A stretch of 10,712 nt of DNA. It comes from Planctomycetia bacterium (GTDB lineage Bacteria; Planctomycetota; Phycisphaerae; Phycisphaerales; SM1A02). The notes under the pieces are model-generated. The model saw only the letters and a program-made list of their open reading frames with translations, did not search any database and was not told where the DNA came from. How positions within the stretch are numbered: the stretch's first letter is position 1; each line of letters starts with the position of its first letter. The position numbers and the translations under genes are program-made. Where the stretch lies: assembly GCA_005804005.1 (NCBI GenBank), contig SYPI01000079.1, positions 1 through 10,712 of the forward strand, in the 5' to 3' direction. Shown in pieces: positions 1-5,891 of the stretch.

Positions 1-999
1 CAGTTCCAGCTCGAATCGGTCGAAGCGGTTGTCGTGCTCGCGGACATGGCGAGTGAGCAACTCGTCCGGCGTTCGCGCGGCAGCGGCGGCGACTGCCTGC
101 TGCGCCATCTGCCGGGGATCGGGCCGCTCTGCCGCGAGTACTTCGGGCGCGAAGTCGGTGGCCGCACTGAGCAGGATTGTCAGCGCATTGGCCCCCTGCA
201 CTTCTACTGAGCCGTCAGCGCGGGCGCGCAGCAGGCCGCCCTCCGCGCTCACCCACGCCAAGGCGTAGAAGCGCACCCCGGCGTCTGGGGCCGCTTCAGT
301 CGCGCCGGAAAGTTCGATTCGCGCCGCAGCATTCGCACCAGCGGGTCTCGCCTCTTCGTGCGCCATCACCTCAAGAGGGCACTCGTCGCAACTGCGCTGG
401 CGCGCTAGGCGCACGGTGCCGAGAATCGATCCGGGGCGGCTGGTCTCCAAACGCACCACGATGCAATCGTCGGCTTCGCTGGCGTAGGTCCAGCGAGTCA
501 TCAGGTCTTCTCCGGCCACCCTCCAGCTGGTCATGTGCACGGCCGTTGAGAGTTCCAGTAACCGGCGGTACTCAGAGATGCCCTCGCCAATGGGCAGGTC
601 GATCAACAGGTCGCCAAGCGTCTGATACGAGCGCGGCAGGTCTTCCACCATCAGTGTCTGGGCCAACTCTTGCGATTTGGCGATGTCGCCAGCCAGAAAC
701 GCCTCGCGCGCCTTAGCCAGCACCTCGGCCCCGGGCTTGGCCTCGCGATCGTCGATGCGACCCTCCCACACGCTCTTTTCGTTCAACTGCAATCGCTCGT
801 GCTGAACCCCGCCGAAGACCATCGCCCCCAGTCGGCCATTGCCAATCGGCAGCGCCTGCGTCCAAGTTGCGGCTGGTTGGCCGTACCAGAGGACCAGTCC
901 CTGCGGTGCTGGCGCCGTTGATGGCGCGGGTGCGGCGGATGTTGGTGGCGCCGCCTGCCCAACGCAGGCCAGAAGCGCGAGCGCCCCGCCGAGGCACAT
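1..999 (-). CDS. GH95-type glycoside hydrolase (alpha-L-fucosidase family), N-terminal part, cut by window edge
   Basis: An open frame of 333 codons runs from an ATG at 999 to the left edge, so only the N-terminal domain is seen. Residues 35-80 carry the hallmark opening of the GH95 family (LWYGQPAATWTQALPIGNGR, then LGAMVFGG, then ERLQLNEKSVWEG), and SYQTLGDLLID follows at about 124. This is the N-terminal beta-sandwich domain; the catalytic (alpha/alpha)6 barrel with its acid and base residues lies outside the window. Known GH95 members are inverting enzymes that remove alpha-1,2-L-fucose or alpha-L-galactose from glycans. A short hydrophobic leader ending in LLAC (Cys12) and a Pro/Ala/Thr-rich linker (17-33) imply export, perhaps as a lipoprotein. 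The ATG overlaps the stop of the M28 peptidase gene as TGATG, indicating translational coupling. An in-frame TTG at 1002 is an alternative start that would not help the leader much. Family call is confident; substrate is inferred. Confidence 0.9.
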   Translation of the reverse strand, partial: MCLGGALALLACVGQAAPPTSAAPAPSTAPAPQGLVLWYGQPAATWTQALPIGNGRLGAMVFGGVQHERLQLNEKSVWEGRIDDREAKPGAEVLAKAREAFLAGDIAKSQELAQTLMVEDLPRSYQTLGDLLIDLPIGEGISEYRRLLELSTAVHMTSWRVAGEDLMTRWTYASEADDCIVVRLETSRPGSILGTVRLARQRSCDECPLEVMAHEEARPAGANAAARIELSGATEAAPDAGVRFYALAWVSAEGGLLRARADGSVEVQGANALTILLSAATDFAPEVLAAERPDPRQMAQQAVAAAAARTPDELLTRHVREHDNRFDRFELEL

Positions 1000-3149
1000 C
1001 AACCGGCGTCCCGGTTGGAGCGCAGTGTCACATCGACCTCCCGCACTTGCCCGTCGTGCTTCACCTTGAGTTTCACCACATCACCGGGCTTGTGCTCGCG
1101 GAGGTGCTGCATCAGGTCTGCCGGCCCTTCCAGCGCTGTGCCGTTCCAGGCCAGAACCACATCGCCAGCCACGATGCCCGCTTCGGCTGCCGCTGTCTCG
1201 GCACTGACTGCTTCGACATGCACGCCCGGCTCGCTGCTTTCGCCGTAGCCGGGAGAAATACCCAGCCGAACGCCTGCGCCGCGACGGCCTGCGGTCCGGG
1301 TGCCGTCGGTGGTAGTGAACTTGAGGCGGCTGGGAGTCTGCGCCAGCATGCGGGCCAGTTCATCAGTGAGAGCGATCACCTTGGCGGCGCCGCCGGGATC
1401 GACCGTAAAGCCCTCATCGCTGGGCTTGTGATAGTCGCCATGCACACCGGTGAACAGGAACAGCACCGGGATGCCCCCGCTGTAGAACGACTGGTGATCG
1501 GACGGGCCGCGGCCGCTTGGATCAGCGCGAATAGTCAGACCGCTGGAGTCGAACACCGGCTTGAGCAGGTCCATGAATCCCTCGGCGGTTCCCACGCCGC
1601 CTACCGCGAGATCGTCATCGCGCAGGCGACCGACCATGTCCAGATTGATCATGGCATTGATCTCATCCACACCCAGTGTCGGGTGCTGCACCCACCACCG
1701 TGAACCATCCAGTCCAATCTCCTCGGCGCTAAACGTGAGGAACAGAATCGAGCGGGCGTTGGCTGGCGCGGCATTCGAGTTGTACAGCTCGCTCAGGCGG
1801 CGGATCAACACCAGCACCGCCGCAGTACCGCTGGCGTTGTCGTCGGCGCCGGGATGCAGCTTGCCCCGATTGGTCGGATCGGCTCCATAGTCGCCGTAGC
1901 CGACATGGTCGTAGTGGCCGCCGATGATGACCCACTCCTTGGCAAGTTCTCCCTTGCCGCGCAGTACGCCGCCGAGATTGCGAGTCTCGATCACTCCCCG
2001 AGTCACTTCCGCGGCGATGCTGACCGGCTGGTCATCCCGGAAGTTCACCGTCTTCTCCATGCCGGAATCCGCCAGTCGGCGCAGGTCCAGCAGCGAGCGG
2101 CCGCGTGGATCGGCTGACTTGCAGAGGGCGTCGGCCTGTGCTTCGGTCACCTGAATGCACGGCACGCCCATCCGATCACCGAAGCGGCTGGTGGCGGTTG
2201 ATTCCAGTCGCTTGCGACCGTCGCGGCACTCTGGCGGCGTGACCAGGATCACACCAGCCGCACCGCGGGCCAACAGAGCATCGAACTTTCCGGCCATGGC
2301 GGCAAACTCGCTGAATCGCCGCTCGGCCCAGCGACTCTTGCCATCCGCATCAAGTGGCTCGTAGCGCAGCAGCAGAGCAACGCGGCCCTTCACATCGCTG
2401 TCAGGCGAGTAACTGGTGTAGCCGTCCTTGCCTTCCTCGATCCCGTAGCCAACGAAGGTGACCGGTGCTTCAACCACCCCACTGCCGGAGTTGCCAAGCA
2501 CGGAGTAGTCATCGCCGCGCTTGAGCTCCGCGCCGCTGAGCGTGACTGTTGACGAGACCACCTTCGGTCCTGCACCGGGCAGATCGAAGGGCTGGCGATA
2601 CGAGACCCAACTCGACTGTGGCGCAATACCGCTCGCTGGCGCAACGGCATCCGGCCCCGCCTGCGAGCGGGCGGTGTCGGCCTCGGCCTGCGTGGGCGCG
2701 GCCGGAGCGGCAAGCGCCTCCGGGAACGCTGGCTCTAGGTCGAAGTGCCTCAGCCAGAACTCGATGTAGTCGGCGGCGTACTCAGCCCCCTTGGTCCCCG
2801 GCGCGCGGCCCTCGAAGAACGGATTCGAAAGCGTCTCGACATGCTGAAACCACTCGATGGCGTCGGGCCCGAGTTCACGCAGAATGGTGCTTACCGGCGT
2901 AGGCGCGCTGGCGTCGGGTTCGGGCGAGTAGTCGTAGACATTGATCGCCCCCTCGATGATGTTGGGAGTCGATGGATCGTCAGAGTTGGAATCGCCCGGC
3001 GCGAGTGGCTTGGGGGCCTTCTTGGCAGCCGCCCCAACCGCTGCAGCGTCCTGCCAGGCGAACGCCCCCTCGGCGGGGCAGATGGTTATCCCGCCGCCGA
3101 TCAGGACAAGACTCAGGGACAGCCTGTGGACACACGCGGGCATCTGCAT
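999..3149 (-). CDS. Secreted M28 family metallopeptidase with PA-like insert and C-terminal PDZ domain
   Basis: 716 residues. Residues 1-32 form a signal peptide with likely cleavage after AFA. The PA-like domain is about 225-385. The M28 di-zinc peptidase core is about 390-600 and has the complete expected set: His412 in GGHYDHVG, Asp436 in HPGADDNASG, Glu476 (base) and Glu477 in FSAEEIGLDG, Asp504 in INLDMVGRL, and His574 in YHKPSDE. A PDZ domain (about 623-712, with GVRLGISPGYG and AGIVAGDVVLAWNG) closes the protein, an arrangement seen in bacterial M28 aminopeptidase-like proteins. Ala/Pro-rich segments (about 30-60 and 145-175) look like linkers. The start at 3149 is chosen because it opens the signal peptide and has GGAG five bases upstream; ATG 3143 is possible. 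The longer GTG-type start at 3269 would overlap the preceding gene and bury the leader. It lies 49 bases after the LpoB-like gene and overlaps the GH95 start by one base. An active exopeptidase is predicted; the substrate is unknown. Confidence 0.93.
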   Translation of the reverse strand: MQMPACVHRLSLSLVLIGGGITICPAEGAFAWQDAAAVGAAAKKAPKPLAPGDSNSDDPSTPNIIEGAINVYDYSPEPDASAPTPVSTILRELGPDAIEWFQHVETLSNPFFEGRAPGTKGAEYAADYIEFWLRHFDLEPAFPEALAAPAAPTQAEADTARSQAGPDAVAPASGIAPQSSWVSYRQPFDLPGAGPKVVSSTVTLSGAELKRGDDYSVLGNSGSGVVEAPVTFVGYGIEEGKDGYTSYSPDSDVKGRVALLLRYEPLDADGKSRWAERRFSEFAAMAGKFDALLARGAAGVILVTPPECRDGRKRLESTATSRFGDRMGVPCIQVTEAQADALCKSADPRGRSLLDLRRLADSGMEKTVNFRDDQPVSIAAEVTRGVIETRNLGGVLRGKGELAKEWVIIGGHYDHVGYGDYGADPTNRGKLHPGADDNASGTAAVLVLIRRLSELYNSNAAPANARSILFLTFSAEEIGLDGSRWWVQHPTLGVDEINAMINLDMVGRLRDDDLAVGGVGTAEGFMDLLKPVFDSSGLTIRADPSGRGPSDHQSFYSGGIPVLFLFTGVHGDYHKPSDEGFTVDPGGAAKVIALTDELARMLAQTPSRLKFTTTDGTRTAGRRGAGVRLGISPGYGESSEPGVHVEAVSAETAAAEAGIVAGDVVLAWNGTALEGPADLMQHLREHKPGDVVKLKVKHDGQVREVDVTLRSNRDAG

Positions 3150-3154
3150 GGGAG

Positions 3155-3158
3155 CTCC
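3155..3158 (-). promoter_or_regulatory. Ribosome binding site of the M28 peptidase gene
   Basis: GGAG on the minus strand, five bases before the ATG at 3149 and eleven before the ATG at 3143. It favours 3149 as the start over the 120-base longer reading frame that runs back into the LpoB-like gene. Confidence 0.5.
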
Positions 3159-3198
3159 GTTGGTTGAACCAGAGCGTCCACTATAAGCCGGGCGCGTG

Positions 3199-3786
3199 TC
3201 AGAATCCGATGGCGTTCTTAGACCCCTGCTTGGTGACATCGACAACCTTTGTCCACGCCTCAATACCACTGCGCAGGTTGGTGAGTGTCAGGCGGAAGGT
3301 GTAGGTGGCCTGCTTCACATTGCCGGCCTGACGCTTCACCTGGGTGATCTTGCCGGTCAGGGAAAAGTCCGGGTCCACACTGGCCGGTGCCGCCTGCCCC
3401 TCAAGGAACGCCTTGCGCTTCAGGGCGTCCTGCGCGGTGGCGTCCTCTGGAGTCGTTCCGTATGTGGTCACCACCGCCGCTTGGCCAGAGTTCACCAACT
3501 GCTCGCGCATGCGGTAGGTCATCTCGCCAATGTCGAACCGGCTGCTGGTGTCGTTGACAATGCTGCCAATCAGCAACTGCGCCGGCTGACGAGGGGCGGA
3601 CTTAAGCGTCCCCTGCGAAAGCAGTGACTCCAGCATGCCACTGGAGGCCTTCAAGATGTCCTGCATGTCGACATCGTCGACGCTGGTGATCGACTCGATG
3701 CCGCCGGTTTCGATCGGCCGCGCTGGCGTCGAGCAGGCACAGAGGATGGGGACCAAGATGCAGATGGCAGTGGTGGTACGCAGCAT
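3199..3786 (-). CDS. LpoB-like lipoprotein (penicillin-binding protein activator family, COG3417)
   Basis: 195 residues, typical for the family. The leader ends in the lipobox LCAC with the lipidated Cys at 18, so an outer-membrane lipoprotein is expected. The start of the mature protein (ESITSVDDVDMQDILKASSG, about 31-50) and the C-terminal segment (TYTFRLTLTNL, GIEAWTKVVDVTKQGSKNAIGF at about 161-195) match the pattern of proteins annotated as LpoB in many Gram-negatives. The middle (LLIGSIVNDTSSRFDI, about 71-86) is the first beta strand and helix of the LpoB/TolB-N-like fold. In Escherichia coli, LpoB stimulates the glycosyltransferase and transpeptidase of PBP1B; that role has not been shown for distant homologues such as this one. 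AAGGA lies seven bases before the ATG. The gene begins 15 bases after the YcfL-like gene, matching the ycfL-lpoB order in enterobacteria, which supports the call. The final Gly-Phe is the true end (TGA). Confidence 0.85.
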   Translation of the reverse strand: MLRTTTAICILVPILCACSTPARPIETGGIESITSVDDVDMQDILKASSGMLESLLSQGTLKSAPRQPAQLLIGSIVNDTSSRFDIGEMTYRMREQLVNSGQAAVVTTYGTTPEDATAQDALKRKAFLEGQAAPASVDPDFSLTGKITQVKRQAGNVKQATYTFRLTLTNLRSGIEAWTKVVDVTKQGSKNAIGF

Positions 3787-3793
3787 TGTGGAT

Positions 3794-3798
3794 TCCTT
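3794..3798 (-). promoter_or_regulatory. Ribosome binding site of the LpoB-like gene
   Basis: AAGGA on the minus strand, seven bases before the ATG at 3786 and just downstream of the YcfL-like stop codon (3802-3804). It confirms the lipobox-bearing start. Confidence 0.6.
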
Positions 3799-3801
3799 AG
3801 T

Positions 3802-4224
3802 TCAGTCAGAACGGCGAACTTGCAAGCGGAAGTCGACCCCGGCATCGCCCGGCGCCACGGAGGTAAGCGTGGTCATGCCGCCCGAGGGCACCGAGGCGGA
3901 CTTCCACACCGACATGGTCGAGGGGATCACATTGCCCTGAGCGTCGAGCCAGTCGACTCGCCAAGCGAAGTTGCGCTGGCGAAAGTCGTCGTTGTTCACA
4001 TCGATCTGCATTTCCATCGGTCCGCCAGCGGTGCGGAACATGCGTAGTTCGCGACAATGCAGGAAGATCTGGGTGAGCAAGTCGTTGATCTGCGTCTGCT
4101 TGGGATGCGCTGTTGTGGCGGGCCCATCGCGGGTGCTGGTGGTGTTCACCGTGCCGCAGGCAACCAACAGGAGCAGGCCGGTCAGAACGCTGGCGCGCAT
4201 GGGCATAGGCAAAGGGTATTTCAT
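3802..4224 (-). CDS. YcfL-like lipoprotein (DUF1425)
   Basis: 140 residues. A lipoprotein leader runs to the lipobox LVAC (Cys23). The mature part has the DUF1425 pattern: a beta-sandwich-like stretch MQIDVNNDDFRQRNFAWRVD at about 72-91, then WLDAQGNVI, a Trp at 107, and APGDAGVDFRLQVR near the end. Family proteins are of the same length. In E. coli, ycfL sits directly before lpoB, as here; its molecular role is not established, though the linkage suggests a part in the LpoB / cell-wall synthesis context. The start at 4224 overlaps the preceding stop as ATGA and has GGAGG six bases upstream, so ATG codons at 4206 and 4200 are less likely. Residues 24-45 are Thr/Pro-rich and probably a flexible tether between the membrane and the folded domain. 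DUF1425 assignment is by pattern only, without a profile search. Confidence 0.75.
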   Translation of the reverse strand: MKYPLPMPMRASVLTGLLLLVACGTVNTTSTRDGPATTAHPKQTQINDLLTQIFLHCRELRMFRTAGGPMEMQIDVNNDDFRQRNFAWRVDWLDAQGNVIPSTMSVWKSASVPSGGMTTLTSVAPGDAGVDFRLQVRRSD

Positions 4225-5891
4225 CTCGGCCCTCCCGAGCCGTTCTTCGTGGAATGGGCGTTGCCCGGCCGCACCCGCACCACTCTGCCTCGGTCGGCGG
4301 AGCCTGTGGAGCTACTCGCGGCGGGAGCGGCCACGGCTGCTGGGGCTGTGGCTGGCGCAGCAATAGGTTGATTCACAGCCTTGACGGGCGTGGCGACAGG
4401 CTGAACCTCGGCTGCTGAAATCGGCGCAGCGAGGGGTTGATCCCGGGGCTGGACAGTGGCGGCAGGCGGTGCCTGCTGGAGGCCTGTGGCCAGTTGGGCC
4501 ATCTGGATGGACGGCGGCGCGTGGGCCGAGGGCAGGGTTACCACCACGATGTTGTTGCGCCCAGCATCGACCGAGAGGCTGCACAAACTGTTGCCATCGG
4601 CCCCAACCACATTCACCAAGCCGTCGGCCGGAGTTGCCAGCCGGGCCACAGCGATGCGCTGCGGCAGCGAGCGCCAGCCGCGCAGATCGGCCGCGGTCGA
4701 ACCAGCCTGATAGATCCAGACAGCAATCATGACCAGCGCTGCGGCGTCGTTGTTGCCGCCAGACCTGGCGGCCGAACTGGCTGCCCAAGTGGCCGCGGTC
4801 TTGGCCGCGCTGGAGGCAAGTTCCTGAGTGATGACCCCCGGCAGGCGGATGCGGTACTCCGCCCCGAGAATCTGATCTAGATCACACAGTGGCGCGCTGG
4901 CCGCGGTCAACTCACCACTGCGCAGCATGAACGACTCCATGGTCGCGGTGCGTCTCTTGAACACGGGGAAGGCCGCCGACACATAGTTCACCTGACCGAA
5001 TGGAATCGGGACGTCTAGCCGGAACTCCTCGTAGTACGGCCCCAAACCACTCATTACGAAGACCCATGTGGTTGGCGGCAGTTCGCCGCGCTGCGCTGCT
5101 TCAACCGCGGCGATGTCCAAATCAACGACCGGCGCGGTGACCGGAGCCATCCCCAGCACCGCGCGAAAATCCGAACGGGCGTTGGATAGGTCGCCCGCAT
5201 CAGCCGAGGTGGCCAGCAGGAACACGCCGCGCAGGTAGGTGCTGAACGGATTGGCGAAGTCGGCGTAACCGCGCAGGTCTTCGACCGACTGGTGCAATGG
5301 CGCCAGTCCCTGATGGTGCCTGGCTCCACTCACATCCCGCCCTTTTCCGCGTGAGGCTGATTCCAGCGCCGACTGCTCGGAGTTGATTTCAGCTTGATAG
5401 TGCGCCACCGCCGCCTGCTGCCAATCATGGGCGCGGTTCAGGTCGATACGCGCATTGGCCAGATCACCGGCGGCCAGGCGATTGATCGCCAGCAGCGTGC
5501 AGAGCATGATGCGCTCGCCGGGGGTGCCACGGTAGGTGGACATCGTTTGATTGACGATCGTGGCGCTGACCACCTCGCTGACCAGCGCGTCGGGCTTGGT
5601 GGACAGGTATGGCCGGAGCAGTTCGTCGACCTCCAGGTAGTAGTTGGTGCTGGCTTCAAGGTCCCCGGCCACCTGCGCGGTGCGGGCCGCCTCCATCAGC
5701 ACCACAGCCCGGTCACGGTCATCGCAGTCATCTAGGAAGCCCGCCGCTTGTGCCGCCGCTACCTCGTAACTCCCCCCTTGGAGGGAACTGGCGACATTGG
5801 TGGCGTTGGCCCGGTAGTCGGACTGACACGAAGCCAGTCCGACGCCCAGCCCAGCGGCGATCAGTCCGGTGATTCGATTAGTTGACCCCAT
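4221..5891 (-). CDS. COG3014-type lipoprotein with Pro/Ala-rich tail
   Basis: 556 residues. The leader ends in lipobox LASC (Cys22). Residues about 40-270 are helical, of TPR/SEL-like character, with DLEASTNYYLEVDELLRPYL, LLAINRLAAGDLANARIDLNRA and FANPFSTYLRGVFLLATSAD. A beta-rich region follows (YYEEFRLDVPIPFGQVNYVSAAFP at about 286-309), and WRSLPQRIAVARLATPADG at 406-424. This pattern matches the uncharacterised COG3014 family, which is found beside lpoB and ycfL genes in several Gram-negatives (recalled, not searched). From about 455 to the end the protein is a low-complexity Pro/Ala/Val tail with a basic segment (RGRVVRVRPG), probably unstructured. The start overlaps the upstream gene by 31 bases; it is chosen because it opens the lipoprotein leader. 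The gene overlaps the YcfL-like gene by four bases. A scaffold or sensor role at the outer membrane is plausible but unproven. The family call is moderately sure. Confidence 0.75.
   Translation of the reverse strand: MGSTNRITGLIAAGLGVGLASCQSDYRANATNVASSLQGGSYEVAAAQAAGFLDDCDDRDRAVVLMEAARTAQVAGDLEASTNYYLEVDELLRPYLSTKPDALVSEVVSATIVNQTMSTYRGTPGERIMLCTLLAINRLAAGDLANARIDLNRAHDWQQAAVAHYQAEINSEQSALESASRGKGRDVSGARHHQGLAPLHQSVEDLRGYADFANPFSTYLRGVFLLATSADAGDLSNARSDFRAVLGMAPVTAPVVDLDIAAVEAAQRGELPPTTWVFVMSGLGPYYEEFRLDVPIPFGQVNYVSAAFPVFKRRTATMESFMLRSGELTAASAPLCDLDQILGAEYRIRLPGVITQELASSAAKTAATWAASSAARSGGNNDAAALVMIAVWIYQAGSTAADLRGWRSLPQRIAVARLATPADGLVNVVGADGNSLCSLSVDAGRNNIVVVTLPSAHAPPSIQMAQLATGLQQAPPAATVQPRDQPLAAPISAAEVQPVATPVKAVNQPIAAPATAPAAVAAPAASSSTGSADRGRVVRVRPGNAHSTKNGSGGPR
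4224..4529 (-). repeat. Low-complexity Pro/Ala/Val-rich coding segment with imperfect short repeats
   Basis: This encodes the last ~100 residues of the COG3014-type lipoprotein. Short units of the form QPLAAP, QPVATP and QPIAAP recur about every 10-15 residues (about 485-512), followed by an Ala/Pro run. The composition suggests a disordered tether or wall-spanning stalk and not a folded domain. Confidence 0.6.
4231..4236 (-). promoter_or_regulatory. Ribosome binding site of the YcfL-like gene
   Basis: GGGAGG on the minus strand, lying inside the last codons of the COG3014-type gene; the GGAGG core is six bases before the ATG at 4224. Together with the ATGA overlap it fixes the start and implies coupled translation. 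Confidence 0.65.

Noticed and set aside
713..997. Minus-strand frame of 94 codons starting just inside the GH95 start
   Set aside because: Arg/Gly-rich shadow; the neighbouring frame reads as a clean GH95 N-terminal domain through to the window edge.
867..1703. Plus-strand open frame of 278 codons opposite the M28 and GH95 genes
   Set aside because: It mirrors a minus-strand frame with full catalytic motifs, has no recognisable domain, and is expected from GC-rich codon use.
3180..3185. TATAGT on the minus strand between the LpoB-like and M28 genes as an internal promoter
   Set aside because: No acceptable -35 element lies 15-19 bases upstream; the nearest (CTGACA) is only 11 bases away.
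3150..3269. Longer version of the M28 gene starting at 3269
   Set aside because: It would overlap the LpoB-like gene by 71 bases and place 40 charged residues ahead of the signal peptide.
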